A stretch of 64,000 bases of DNA from Opisthorchis felineus (GCA_004794785.1 SJOL01002263.1:62323-126322), one strand, 5' to 3'. Numbered from the stretch's first letter, positions 35,301-46,306 are shown. Notes: a model not told the origin generated them from the letters alone. Numbers and translations: made by a program.

Positions 35301-36032
35301 AGGTCTGTTTCGGACCACGGACTTTCCGGTCAGTAAATTCGCGCTCTAACCACTGAGTCATCTCGCCCGGTTTTGCGTGTACCAGTTCTTTGTTTTTAGT
35401 TCCTAAAAATTCTGCGTGATGCGTTTTGAGCATGCTGGTGCCGATTAAGTGACAAAACTCCATCAACCCTATCGCCATGTAACCATCATTGGTTTCGGCT
35501 CTCCCGAGATTCAGTAAGGTGATCAACAAGTGTGTAACGGTCCTCCATGTATGAAGACTAACAAGGAGAAATAGTTTAGTTAGTCTGTCCAATCACTTGT
35601 TGGTCCAGGCGAAACTATACAACCATCTAATAACCTGTATCTGTCTAAAATTGCTTCAAGGTTGTACTAGAATTTGATTTTCCATATGAATGACACCTGA
35701 ATAGCACAATCATCATCATCATCATCGGAGACAAATACAGAAACACCACTGTTACAACACGTGGATCACCACCATTTAACCGGAAGTTTTATTTAATTGT
35801 AGTTAAAGCCGTAAGGTGGAAACTTAAAAAACGGGTGGCGCTGACCTACCACAAGCATTCTGAATTCCCTAAGCTGCTCAGCCAGACAATCCAGAAAAAA
35901 CTGACGGGAAAAACGTCAGTAACATCTGTTAGCGACCAGTTCTTGCAAAGAGTGCAGTCAAGTACAGGCAGGGTCACAAACAAATTATTCTGGAAAGCGG
36001 ACCACACCGGCAAACCACACATCTCTGCCTAA
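26374..36032 (+). CDS. Gene D: multi-exon candidate, short basic protein
   Basis: The best-supported parts are exons 30807-30898 and 35803-36032, which join in phase (one base plus two). Upstream, an ATG-initiated block 26374-26485 (37 codons, starting [14 protein letters not shown]) and a 31-nt block 28719-28749 (NRRRRLTS) also have fitting phases, giving about 153 codons in total. The predicted protein is basic, with a Pro-rich middle ([19 protein letters not shown]) and a Ser/Thr/Lys-rich end (PHISA, stop). An alternative end uses a very strong acceptor at 30979 and stops after two codons, with ATTAAA about 100 nt later. I recognise no family. The first two exons are tentative. Confidence 0.35.
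26874..27190 (+). repeat. Dispersed repeat family C, copy 1
   Basis: Starts TAACGGTGGGTACTACTGAT, then GCATGCGAGTAGTATGTGTG, TTGTGGAACTACTTTGCAG, and ends near CAACTCAGTAGCGAGGGG. The copy at 59.2 kb keeps the same order of blocks. Non-coding; origin unknown. Confidence 0.55.
27985..28316 (+). mobile_element. Penelope-like GIY-YIG endonuclease scrap
   Basis: Reads [20 protein letters not shown], a clear GIY-YIG domain start of the PLE type (two Cys before YIGST). The C-terminal end appears in another frame ([15 protein letters not shown], then LP and a stop), where PLE proteins carry a KP-LC-QK motif. The EH and catalytic Glu region is frameshifted. A related sequence to the foldback repeats (TTCGCTGAACTTGG) lies just upstream at about 27897. 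Confidence 0.7.
28796..28985 (+). repeat. Family B, forward copy
   Basis: Contains GATTCAACTGAATCTCTCGT, CAGCTGAATGTGATGCACCA, GGCCGCCTCGTGTTTCAG and the end GCACTATTCATAAGGTTGCT. Lies 46 nt after the tentative 31-nt exon of gene D. Confidence 0.6.
29400..29549 (-). mobile_element. Possible CR1/Jockey-like RT scrap
   Basis: Minus-strand reading [19 protein letters not shown] resembles the NGF-IS-SKT-VVFF block after the YADD motif of CR1/Jockey-like RTs. No YADD or flanking blocks were seen. Low confidence. Confidence 0.28.
30807..30898 (+). CDS. Gene D internal exon
   Basis: Acceptor CATATATTTCAG, donor GTTAGT at 30899. Only one frame is open: 30 codons, [20 protein letters not shown] followed by a basic aromatic end ([10 protein letters not shown]). 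It starts with one base and ends in phase 1. The clean borders and composition make it one of the better short exons in the window. Confidence 0.5.
31000..34350. other. Gene D intron, mostly unrecognised
   Basis: A minus-strand stretch at about 32090-31847 is open for 80 codons and contains [18 protein letters not shown]; it may be an old retroelement piece. A plus-strand frame at 32380-32718 has no splice support. Confidence 0.25.
34355..34485 (-). repeat. Family B, inverted copy
   Basis: AACTCGGGACTGTGCCTGCC, GCGAAGCCGGTCGTGGGCTG, TCGAAGAATTTTCAGCAACT and TTATGAGTAGTAC define the distal end. Its 5' border has a short palindrome (GTCAGCTCCCAACTGACAGC). Confidence 0.55.
34974..34992. repeat. 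(CA)n microsatellite
   Basis: Nine to ten CA units. Confidence 0.9.
35170..35372 (-). repeat. GC-rich tRNA-derived SINE of a second family
   Basis: Minus strand begins GGGCGAGATGACTCAGTGG, then TTAGAGCGCG, a tRNA-like A-box head, with GTCCGAAAC about where a B box belongs. The body is markedly GC-rich (CCTAGGCTTGGGCAACC, CTCGCGCCTCCCTCTGG), unlike the surrounding AT-rich DNA. It overlaps several spurious open frames on both strands. Confidence 0.6.
35709..35726. repeat. (ATC)n microsatellite
   Basis: Six ATC units, about 80 nt before the gene D terminal exon. Confidence 0.85.
35803..36032 (+). CDS. Gene D terminal exon
   Basis: A T-rich tract and TTGTAG precede it. After two bases, 75 codons run to TAA. 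The product is Lys/Ser/Thr-rich and mostly hydrophilic, with a helix ([13 protein letters not shown]) and the end [15 protein letters not shown]. The two-base start pairs with the phase 1 end of 30898. The intron between them is 4.9 kb and contains a SINE and a family B copy. Confidence 0.45.
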
Positions 36033-36129
36033 AACCGAATATCCTTCTGCTAAGTCGTGTGTTTTCCACGTCGACTTTCGAATGCTTTTAAAAGACACAG
36101 GGAGAACAACACTCGTTTCTTTGCGTAGC

Positions 36130-36420
36130 AACTGACCGGGCCGCCGCAGCGCTGGATGTTCTCTGTGACTGACGAATCGAATCCCCGTCTTCTAATCACC
36201 CCGTTACTTATTCATCACCCAATGCCAACAATACTTCTGAGACATCGGTAGTCGAAGGTCTGAAGACTTCTCAGTTCATCAGCTCCCAGAAGCCATGTCT
36301 CACAAGCACACAACAACAAAGCCCTTAATATGGCCCAGTGTGATTGTTGCTAGGCAAGAATAGAAAGCATCCAGATATGACAGTAAAGTCGGCATGACTA
36401 CGATGAACTTGGAGCCTCTG
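36130..36420 (-). mobile_element. RTE/LINE-like reverse transcriptase C-terminal fragment
   Basis: Minus strand 36322-36218 reads LLLCACETWLLGADELRSLQ, then TFDYRCLRSIVGIG. This is the hallmark of the RT C-terminal region of RTE-like non-LTR elements (LLY-CETW, RCLR-I). Two stops follow and then ISNGVIRRR, where intact elements have a W/SN-VR block. The upstream part is frameshifted. Inactive remnant. Confidence 0.75.
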
Positions 36421-36753
36421 TGGTTTTTGCTCCAGTTAGGTGATAAGCCGTCTGTTACAGTGACTCGGCATCCTTGGGCCTCTCAGTTTTGGATCGTTGA
36501 GCACGAAGAATTCTCGAGCGACATTGTTAATTAGGAAGCAACAATATCGACTTGAAAAAATAAGTTGGCGAGCTTCTGGGTAGAACTGTTGTTGTTCTTC
36601 CATAAGAAAACCCTCGGGCGCGAGAATTGGCTTCCAGTGAAACACCTTTTCTATGGAACTGCTTCCAGCAGCAACTAGCGGAGCGTACTGCCACTAGCAA
36701 AGAGACCTCTTATTCTTGAGAATCAAAACTGTGAACTCTCGTATGACATAGAA

Positions 36754-36824
36754 CTATAGTATACTGTATAGTATGGTATAGTATAATATAGTAGAGTAGA
36801 GTGTAGTGTAGTATAGTATAGTAA
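36754..36824. repeat. TATAG/GTAGA-type simple repeat
   Basis: Degenerate tandem of 5-mers (TATAG, GTATG, GTAGA, GTGTA) over about 70 bp. Confidence 0.8.
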
Positions 36825-37134
36825 TTGTACGGTCCCTACCACAACAATCCACCAACAACCATGCATCTAAATCCATTTTGCTGCATTAGTGAGCTATCTG
36901 TACTTCTAACCTTAATGGTGGTCATTTGATACAACACTGCGCTGGAACCCTATCAAAACGGATTAAAGAATTTTCCACAGAAAGAGTGATGCTTCTTGGA
37001 TAACTGGTTCTGTTGTCTCATGAGAATATTGCATGTTTGGAAACTCCACAAAATCCCACCAGGTGTGCACTTTGGAGGGGATTTTTTGCCAATCATCCAG
37101 ACTGCCAGAAGTGGTCCATAAAAAGATATACAAC

Positions 37135-37307
37135 TATTGGTTGTTGATCAGGTGGCTGTTGATCTGTTCACCGAGCTTGGCAATTGGCTTGCAAAGTGCG
37201 CAGTTGGGTGCGCACTGATGATGTCTCCTCGTATGGTGACGAAACGTTTGCAAGCCAATTGACAAGCTCGGCGAACAGATCAACAGCCACCTGATCAACA
37301 ACCAATA
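37135..37307 (+). repeat. Foldback repeat with hammerhead-like core
   Basis: Two 61-nt arms (37135-37195 and 37247-37307) are inverted copies with two mismatches, around a 51-nt centre. The centre holds a perfect 7-bp hairpin (GTGCGCA/TGCGCAC), then CTGATGA at 37215-37221, a 6-nt/6-nt stem with one mismatch, and GAAA at 37241-37244. That is the order stem I - CUGAUGA - stem II - GAAA - stem III of a hammerhead ribozyme. The arms would act as a very long stem III. The expected UH cleavage dinucleotide between the left arm and stem I is missing or altered (AAAGTG where CGT-H is expected), so self-cleavage is doubtful. Confidence 0.75.
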
Positions 37308-38404
37308 AACTCACCCGAGCTACCAATATTTCAACACATTACCAAGATATACAACTGCCTATGGCTTGCCACTGGGCGATCTTCTAGTCCCCAAAGAATA
37401 GCTTTCGGTAAATTTTCCTTCACCTTAATGTTGGCTGCAGATTGCGTGCACCCTGCAGTGCCGAATGCATAAGCACCAAATCCTCATAAATGCGCGAAAA
37501 CAGTGAGCTGGTAACTGAAGCAACAGGATGTAGAGATGCTATAATATCACACAGAAGGCCGGAAGTCTACATGAATACGCCAGTGCCAAAGGTATCTATG
37601 TTGTTGTTTTCATTGTATGAAGATATTCCTCTCAAACCGAGCTTTCAAGCTCAGATAAATCCAAGACCATGCGGCACTCGAATGACCTTGAGCTTTCCAT
37701 CTGCCATTGCCAAGGGCTGCAGACTCTTGCGAGTGGCACTGCAACAAAGCATCATTTTCATTACCTGTTTGACCTTCTTCCTTCTTTCATGAACTATCCT
37801 TTTTAGGTAGACTTCTACTTGGAGAATATTGGGACAGCTGTCAAGTCTCATGACAGCTAAGTACTTCCTGTATATCACGACTTTTCCTTCAGCTTCTTAC
37901 TCCCTGCCACATGCGGAAATTTGGTCGCTTCAAACAGTTATCGCTAAAGGAACCAAGACGATTCAACTCTTTGGCTACATGTTCCCCTTCTTTAACTCAG
38001 ACTAGAAACAGTGGAAGGAGGACGTTTTTCTTCAACTAAGAGAACTTTATAGGGTCCCACTTAGCTCTTCCATCCGACCGGTGATCCAAGACCCATAGAC
38101 ACTCTCAGAATGCATAAAGTAGATGCGCGGTGTGAGAAACGCACTGACTCAGGAGCCAAGTTCACACCCACCTAATACCTAACGGTGGCTGACTTTGAGA
38201 CATTTCTCTCAGTCCAAGTGTATTTTACATCCATGTCAACAAATGGGTGATTTGTTTATTTGACATCTGTCTAAAAACCCTTCGTTCTTGTTAATTCGCC
38301 CAACACTAACTGGTTCTGCGTTTTTCACGAGCTCCAAGTTAAGCTATCATGACTACAGTGTCTTAATGCTTGCTTCTTTTCCTAATTATATGACAAAAGA
38401 AAAG

Positions 38405-38580
38405 TTGCAACTGGAACCCAGCTGAATCGCTCGTTTGTGATATTTTTGAGCAACTGAATGTGCTGCACCAGGCCGCCTCATGTTTCACTTGCTACGATAT
38501 TCGAGATATCGCGATACATGTATAGACGTAATGCACTACTCATAAGGTCGCTGAAAACTCTTCGACAGATTCAGCTTGGT
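38405..38580 (+). repeat. Family B, forward copy, best preserved
   Basis: Contains AACCCAGCTGAATCGCTCGT, GCTGCACCAGGCCGCCTCAT, CGATATTCGAGATATCGCGA and GCACTACTCATAAGGTCGCT, then GAAAACTCTTCGACAG. It shares both halves of the family, so it is useful as a query. CGATATTCGAGATATCG is nearly self-complementary. Confidence 0.6.
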
Positions 38581-38599
38581 TCTATGTGAGTCTCCCGTC

Positions 38600-41350
38600 A
38601 AAACCAAATTGGATTTCGACTAGGTGTATTTCGCTAATTCTAGTCTTGGTCTCATCGTTTGATGAGGTAGTATCATTGAGTGATGCTGTACTTTCCGTGT
38701 GCCCACTTTTTATTTGTTGGTGTACACACCAGTATTGCTACCCCAAATAGAAGTTTTTTCTATAGTTGTGAATTACTGAGAGCGCCGGTCTGAGGGTTTT
38801 TAAACATACGTGTTGCTCGAACTATAGTAACGCTACTACACGTGACTTGTTGAAGGAAACCCGTGGGAAATTAACATGACATACTTGCATATGAATGTCC
38901 GTGGCTCTGCCGACTCTGCTCAGGTCTCGCAAACAGTCACCCTCGCGCCTCACATGAAACCTTACCGAAAACCGCTGCGGCTACAAGAAAATGGATCATC
39001 AAATACAGTACACCAGTAAAGAATCATTGTAAAACCCCAAATTAGGATTATCTTACTTTTTTGCTCCAAAGACTTGCAGATACTGTTGATTAAGCTCCTA
39101 GAAACTCACCTTAAGCAAAGTGAGATACGACAGGACAAGGCTGATGTGACGAAGACCTGCCGCTTTAAAAATTGAGTACACTGAATTTTCGATTCTGGGG
39201 TCACCTTCTGTGTGCAACGCCTCCAAACCTAACTGGTGAACTTGGCAATTCTCTTGCCTTCATTCCTGACTGTCAAGAAGATTCAGTAATGTTCTGATCA
39301 TGGGAGACTGAGCTTGTTTAGAACCAGAACTAGAGTTTCTAAAACAAGTGTTCATATAGAATGACAATCTGACCTACTCCACAGTCTAAATAAATGGAAT
39401 CTGTGAGGCACATTCGCATTCAAGAAGCGGAGTTAGGTAATTCTTTTACATAATGTAAGAAATCACCCGCCGACACCTAGGAAAAAAAAGAAATATGTAG
39501 ACTCCACATTTAGGGTATCTAAACCGTGGATTCTATTTCTCCTCCTAATCGGCTGAAATACAAACAGAAAACCTCTAATAGGCACTGTGTGGAATTGTCC
39601 ACACGCTCATTCCGGTCAACGTGTGTCGGCTGCACGATGAGATGTGGGTCTGACGGAGTACTTGAAACCTGCCCTTCCTCGCTGACTTGAAAACTGCGAA
39701 TCCCGCTCAAGTGACGTTACTGTGCTTCGGCTTAATAGATAGAGATCCGGTCTTTTGCGCCATCTGATGGGTGCCTGAAAGTCGATCACAGCACGTAAGA
39801 ATTTGACTGTTATCAGTAGCTGAAACGATTAGAGTTCCAAAGAAACAGAACCAGTAAGTGGATTACCAACGGCGTCTTCACGTAGTCCTTGCACAATCGA
39901 TTTCCAAGCATTTGCCTACCTACACCGCGGTCCACAAATAGTATACACGATTCACCAGTGAGGACTAGCCTAAGCAACATAGTGGTTCTATGGAAAGACG
40001 AAGTTCATTCATAAACACTACAAAGGATCGCTTTAGGCAGAATACAGTATATCGTTACAAAATACATCGAATAGATCGACAATGACGGCGAAGTGCGCAG
40101 AAAACGCTTGAAGACAGCATATTAGGCTTTTGTCCATGGAGACGCCGCTTAAACTATGGGAGCGTCATGCGGCCCATCGCACCTGGGTTGATCTACCGGT
40201 CTTCATGCAACCGGAAAACATCACGCAGAATGCATCGGTTGGTCAACGGAGAAAACTTGTCATTTGTATCTCCGTTTTTTATTTCATTATTGTTTAGTTT
40301 GCATTACTTACGCGACATCTACAATGCAAAAGTTTACGTCATAAGGAATACCATTCTGTTTCTGTCAAAGAACCCAGCGTAAATCAGGTTTTCTTCAGCC
40401 CTAAAGTCTGTTTTAATCAAATACTGTCCCTGGCTTCTTCTATAAGTGTGCAAGATTTAATCCTGGCTGACATTAGTGAGGATCTATACTCTTTTTCACT
40501 CTTAACGCAGCCCTCAGTGCGGAAACGGGGAATGATCTAGTGAGCTTTTACGTCCTATCGGTTACAAGCAGTCCCAGAACTGCCACCCTGTGACCACTGA
40601 AGGCAAAAAATCACGTAGGCCAAAATCGCCAGCAGGATTACAGTTCATTCTGGACAACTCACAATTTCAGACACAAAACGACATGCTTATTGTTGCAATT
40701 CAACTTACTTTTAACCAGTTATGATAGGATCCAAACAGTATGTGCCGAAACAGGAGTCGAAGTAACTTGCCTAAACTTCTCAGACACATGACTGTGCAGT
40801 CTACCGCATATGCCTGTTTAAATTTCGGACATACAGCAAAAGAGAATTATTGACATAATGGACACAGCAGTAAAATACGACCAAATAAAACTTGACCAGT
40901 TAAAAACCGGTAAGAATCCTTTAGGGAATATTTCACGTTTAACGTTGACAGAGACACTGTGGTTCCCCGGTGTATCGTCTGGACAACATTGGCTTTAAAA
41001 CAACCTGTTTCATGTCCACCAAACTTTGAGTCAGAAAAAAACCATATGTACTGTAGCTTTCTACAGACTCCCACTACCATCCCTTTCTGATGTTGCCACT
41101 TGCAGCTAGTCTACTAATTGAGCAGATAACAATGCCGAATGAAATTCCCGCTGTGGAAATCAAAACAAATTTTCTCTATTGCTTTAAATCCGCCTGTCGT
41201 CTTACTAAGCTACTTGACGCTCATTCTGAATAAATAAATCATCAGTTTACCATAAAGCACCAGTAGCAGCTCTGTTTGAGCGCTATTGTTTTGTAGTCCC
41301 TTCTATGCCCCTTTTCATTCGCTACCATAAAAATACTCTAAGAACCTTTC
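38600..41350. other. Non-coding, nothing firm
   Basis: A 37-nt block before GTAAGT at 39857 (ETIRVPKKQN) has good borders but no partner. No known repeat seen. Confidence 0.3.
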
Positions 41351-41352
41351 AG

Positions 41353-41609
41353 CACATGCTTCTGCGTTTGGGGTTTTGCTATTAAAAATAACATCTGTGT
41401 CATTTTTCCTGACACATCCAGGCCAAACGGTAAGTTTGTTTAATCCAGCTCACCCGCAGCAGTATCAAAACACATCTGTCTACCCACGTGTAGACGAACG
41501 TAAAACAATGTATACTCGTGCGGTCCGTGTCGGTGTTGTAAATTATTACGCTACACTTACACATCTGCTGAGACAACCCACAGGAATAATTCGTGTCCCA
41601 TCCGGCTGA
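41353..41609 (+). CDS. Candidate terminal exon
   Basis: Acceptor AGAACCTTTCAG, two bases, then 84 codons to TGA. It starts hydrophobic (FGVLLLKITSVSFFLTHPGQ) and continues hydrophilic, ending GIIRVPSG. A possible 30-nt intron (41430-41459, GTAAGT to CCCGCAG) lies in frame and can be read through. The opposite strand is also open for 83 codons, so strand assignment is uncertain. Unrecognised. Confidence 0.3.
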
Positions 41610-42902
41610 CGACTTATTCTGAGCATGATGTTGGTCAGGTATTTGCATCAAGGGGACTCAGTGAACGCTAAGACAACTGGTTTGGAGGTGAATTCAATAC
41701 AAACATGTTGAAGCTCAATTAGGACTCTAAAGGATCAAGAGATCGATGAATACCAATGACAAGAGGTAGTGGCTGATCCTCCCAGGAATGGGTTCTTTCT
41801 TTACTAAAGCTCAGTGCTTTTTACCTACGTGAAGAACAACTAATTTCACTTCACATGAATATGTTGAACTTCGTATCTGTCGAAAGAAGACATTGGAGAA
41901 CAAATCAGAGTTTTGCCTCTCCCGAATTAAAAGGACCAAGAAAAATACTTCGACGCTTCAGAGAAAAAACAGGAATACCTCTATGTTGCATATTCAGTTT
42001 AAGAATATTGTGTGCGAGAGACCAGTAGACGTTCCTTTGTCCTCCTCTTGTACCAATCTAATTTCAAGAATGTGTTTATCTATACTTACACCGAAGGTGA
42101 TTTTCATTTGTGAAGTGGCTACCTGATGGATTCCACAAAACAGTGGCCGACTGATCAACAATTTATGTCAGTAGTATAAGTAGTGTCACATCGGGGACAA
42201 AGTCCATGTTCTATCAACGAACAAAAATGAAGTAGAATTTTTCTGTTTTCTCAACGTTATGATTCGAGATTGCGAAATCCCGCAGCATCTTCATCCAGCA
42301 CAGTCAACCACTTACTAACCCCGAACCACTGGAAAACAACCATGTAATGTATGCTTTACCAAGCATCGCCCTTTCGAAAACACATTTTTTCTCCTTTCCC
42401 TGGAGTCTGGAGAATCCTTAAAAGTCCAGTTGGGGTTTTTATTTAAGAGTGTCCTTTCACTCAGTGAAACTGATGAAACTAGAATAAAACCACTAAGTCT
42501 GGCACCCAAATCAGCCTAATCCAAAAAATTTTAGTCAATTCCTAAGCGCTACGAAAACACTGCGATCAAGTGAGCAATATTTTAGGCACCCTCCAAATCC
42601 GTAATAACAGAAGTGCAACAAAACTGCTTCAGAACGGAAAGATATATTTAAAAACACGATAACTACATTCTCCGGGAGATTTGTATACCATTCGTTTATG
42701 GTGAAAACTTGTGGACTACTAGATGTTTGAATGATTTAAACAGTAAGACAAAATGTAATCCTACGTAAAAAAGAAAGGTGAGCGTTGGTCACTCTGAGAA
42801 ATATAACATCTTAGTAGAGAGCTACATGAGGCTCTACCTTCGAGTTTCCGAGGAGGATAGCTATGGGTTTGTTTGCTGTGCAACATAAACTTAGTTTTCC
42901 AG

Positions 42903-44044
42903 TTATTCCTTGTGATGGGAACCAGAGAAACTTACTGTCGTGTAGCAGCATGCAGAAATGTGTTTCAACGGCACACTACTAGTTTTATAGAGGTAAGTAA
43001 GCGAACTAACCGTAGTCGTTGCTCAAGAGTGAACCACGCGGAGTGTTTACGTAGGGAAAAGAAAGACAACCCTACGCTTATTCTTAAGGTAACTATTCTT
43101 ACACTGTGAACTACTTCTTTTGCACGTGACGCTGATCATACATTCTGAAGAATGTTTAATCCAAAGAGAAAGTGGAAGAAGTTGCGTTGCACATCAGGCA
43201 TGGTAGGCGCTTCGTGGGAGTCAATGTTTATTGCCATGTATAACCTTCATGTAAAAACAGTCATTCTAGTGGAGGTTACTTGGTGTAGATCAAACTTAGA
43301 CTTGTCCCAAAACAGTGCTTAGTGGGATATTAGCTCCGACTTGAAACGCACTGTTTGTACCGAATGTTTTTCGTGGAATTGGTGTGAGTTTACCGAAAAA
43401 TCCAGACAAGGGTAAACAATGTGGAGCCAATGCACCATCCAAAATGGTTTAGACAAGACTCAGATAAGCTAGCTAAATTTTGTCGTATTATTTTCTGCAG
43501 TGCAAACATTTGGAAGAAGAAAGTTTGCCGAATAAGCAATTTGTGTGGCTTGAATATAATGAATTCGACGTCGAATATAATGGGACTTCGGTTGTATACC
43601 TGGACGACCTATGTGACCAGGTTTGCCCAAGACCAAGTTTCCATACAATTTTGCTGGTTCAAGAAGCTGGACCTCGGCACCGTTTGAAAAGTCTATGACT
43701 GTATGCGCCCGACATTGTCTGATATGGTGGTCTGATATGGTTGGAAAGGAATTAAGACCAAAATATCAGCCACGCAAATCATTACCATACCAGTGATAAG
43801 GGCCGTCACAATGTTAATCAACTGATAAGATGCCACGTTTAGTCAAACCTGATACACACATTAATTGGAGTTTCTTTCGGTTTAAAAATATCATGCTGAC
43901 TTAGAGCTACGTTGTTTGTGTTTCTGTTGTGCTCAGAATCACTCGTCCAGGGACCCGAACTGTCCATTTGTGGGACGTGCCGGTTCTTCGGCGGGTTTGT
44001 GGATATATTTCCACCCACCCTGGAATATTCTTCATATTTCTTGA
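42903..44044 (+). CDS. Gene C: three-exon candidate
   Basis: Exons 42903-42992, 43501-43620 and 43937-44044, all in phase 0. The first has acceptor AGTTTTCCAG and donor GTAAGT, and carries ETYCRVAACRNVFQRHTTSF. The second follows TATTATTTTCTGCAG and encodes a compact acidic block (CKHLEEESLPNKQFVWLEYN and onward) with a weaker GTTTGC donor. The third follows TTGTGCTCAG, encodes a Cys/Pro/Trp-containing end and stops at TGA. In another frame the third exon reads VHLWDVPVLRRVCGYISTHP and runs on to TAG at about 44100, so its true frame is uncertain. A start at the ATG near 42915 is possible. No known family recognised. Confidence 0.35.
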
Positions 44045-44984
44045 TAAGACTGAGTGCAGGGACAGAAGAATTGCACTAGTTGAATCTGAAGTAATCTAGC
44101 GGCGATGGTTACTTATTAAAACCCTTTGAATCATTGATGTTTACAATTCTCGCATCGTGCTTGTTGACATATTTGTGTCACACAGCAGCACTCCTGAAAA
44201 TCCAATGGCGTTATTTGGTGTAAGAATTGCTCCTTCGAAAATTTCCCGCGCCACTGCACACAAAAGATACCCTCAAATCGTTCGAACCATTGTATTCCTT
44301 GTACATATCACCAGGTAGGAGATCCATTTAGATGAATCACGGCGGTACTGTGTCAACAGACATCTAATTTGCTTTACCGCAGACCAGTTGCTGGTAGATA
44401 TTATAACGAGTTAAATTGTGAGAATTAACAGTTGTTGGTTGTGAAACTGATTTGTTCTATCTCAGCCAATTCATCTACAGAAGCGTGTACCAAACTGCAG
44501 AGTGTCTGATAACGGCACGGAAAAAAACAACCTGCTGATATCCCTATTTGGGTTTCCGTATTCATATCTACCTAATGCAGCAACTTCTGTGTCACTCAGA
44601 GCTCCAGTTTTTGAAGATTTTTATTATATTCTTCAACAGAGCAGAATGAAAGACTTGCAGTTTTATTTAAATGTCTCCTGTTGACGAGTATGATGTTTTC
44701 GTTCTAAATGTTGCCCATCCAAAGAGCGGTCAGGCCTCCTCCTGGATATCCTCATCGTGCCTAATGAATAACCAAGTTGGTTATGATGATGACTGCTCCT
44801 ATCGGTACGGTCATTGTTTCCCTCTCTCAAAGAATAATGGTGCACGGTCAATTTCATCACCCTGTGGGTATTCTCATAACCAATCTTCCAGGGCTCTAGA
44901 AGACAGCGCGAAGTTTAGACCCCGAGTACTAAGAAAATGAGTCTCCGCTCACAAAAATTAGGCAAATATCAGATAAAACGACAG

Positions 44985-45210
44985 TATTCACACTCACATC
45001 AACCTCATTTGAACAGCCGTTTCCCTGCCCTTAAGCACTCACTCTGGTGAGTCCACATTGAAGTGAAGCACTGGATATGTTTTACTTTTACTGGAGCTCA
45101 GCAATAATACATACCCTTGTCCGTGAAGGGGTTTGAACTCTGGACTTCTGACGTATGAGACCAGCGTGTTACCACTAATCCACCAATGCACGATGACAAA
45201 ACCAGGCACA
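44985..45210 (-). repeat. tRNA-derived SINE, same family as 18.4 kb
   Basis: On the minus strand: TGGATTAGTGG (A box, 45182-45172), GAGTTCAAACCCC (B box, about 45140-45128), then CAAGGGTATG, GTGTGGACTCA-like sequence and the 3' end TTCAAATGAGGTTGATGTGA. The B box is closer to consensus than in the 18 kb copy, so this copy is less decayed there. Confidence 0.65.
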
Positions 45211-45609
45211 ATGCTTCAATACGTATACGTTCGCCTTTTCAGATGTGACAATTCGGGTGAGTCCAGCAAGCGCTGGTGTATTACCGGCTACACTTTCACC
45301 TCGCCTGCCAGATGTCAGATGTCCGTTCCTCATCCATACTGCTTCAACTCAAACTGTGACCAAAATAAAACATTTCATTCACTTCTCCAAAAAATGTGCG
45401 CGTGGGTACAAGAATACACTGGATCCAACATTCTCCTGTAGGTTGTCCTGTAGGTTGTCGCATTGTTGAGACAATTTCATCTCTTCCACACAAAGCACTG
45501 GACTCGGAGAATAACGAGATTCGCCTGAAATTCAGCTGTTTATCCCATTAAAACCACCTGCGTTTGGAAATGCTTGAATTTCACCACTTCCGTTCAATGT
45601 CCAGGCCGA

Positions 45610-45725
45610 ATGTGAGGTTGACGGAAACTCAGGGACCGAACCTACCTGATAGGTCTCAAACAAGCCGAAACCGGTCGTGGACGGTTGAACAATTTTAAGC
45701 AGCCCTATGTGCGGCATCCTCCGTC
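45610..45725 (-). repeat. Family B, inverted partial copy
   Basis: TTGACGGAAACTCAGGGACC, GCCGAAACCGGTCGTGGACG and CAATTTTAAGCAGCCCTATG match the 34 kb copy. The open block from 45729 starts directly after it. Confidence 0.5.
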
Positions 45726-45728
45726 TAG

Positions 45729-46022
45729 AAAAAACGTTCAGGTTCTACTATAAAACCAGCTTACGTATTGGGAATGAGATGGTCAATGCAAAAAGGACAG
45801 TTTCCGATAGAATGGTAAAATTGCTAACTCAAGTGCATCTAATGGTGTTGAGACCGAATTTCAGTACAGGAAACGCACAATCTCCGGTTATTTGTAAGCG
45901 TGTTGCCGCCACGTTGTTCGTCGCTAAGGAACAAGAAACTCATTGCAATAGTAATCATTCACCTCGATCATCAAAGTGTTTCATCAGTAACGCCTTTTCA
46001 GATCTCAGATTTGTCTGTCCTG
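45729..46022 (+). CDS. Candidate internal exon
   Basis: Follows CATCCTCCGTCTAG at the end of a family B repeat. 97 codons are open with a GTAAAG donor at 46023. Residues include VSDRMVKLLTQVHLMVL, then a Ser/Asn/His-rich part. The block at 46067-46306 just downstream (INLGDYPSRIAPVIRAPRRL and onward) is also open, but the phases of the two do not join. Both may be chance or old coding sequence. Confidence 0.2.
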
Positions 46023-46066
46023 GTAAAGACAACCCATTATAACTTAAGTAGCCTGGTAGATTGTAG

Positions 46067-46306
46067 GTGATAAACCTCGGTGATTACCCCAGCCGGATTG
46101 CTCCAGTGATTCGTGCCCCTAGAAGATTAACAACCATACTTGATATGTGCTTTGTCCGTCAAGCCCTAGTGCATTGTTCAATTGCTCGAAGTAAACCTAC
46201 GGTTCTGCTTGATACGGTATGGATCAATCAAGGGATGTCGTTGGGAGCAGCTTGGCTGATAAGGGAGTCCTTGATACATCACAACGTCATCAGATTATTG
46301 TACTGA
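46067..46306 (+). CDS. Candidate open block, uncertain
   Basis: Begins right after GATTGTAG and stays open for 79 codons to TGA, with a possible donor (GATACG/GTATGG) inside. The composition is ordinary, with no low-complexity bias and no recognised domain. Listed because it clusters with the open block just upstream on the same strand. Confidence 0.18.
   Translation: MINLGDYPSRIAPVIRAPRRLTTILDMCFVRQALVHCSIARSKPTVLLDTVWINQGMSLGAAWLIRESLIHHNVIRLLY

Noticed and set aside
35085..35592. Frames of up to 137 codons on both strands
   Set aside because: Explained by the GC-rich SINE, which has few stop codons.
36250..37800. CRISPR-like or tandem array
   Set aside because: Repeats here are one palindrome and a simple repeat; there is no regular repeat-spacer structure anywhere in the window.
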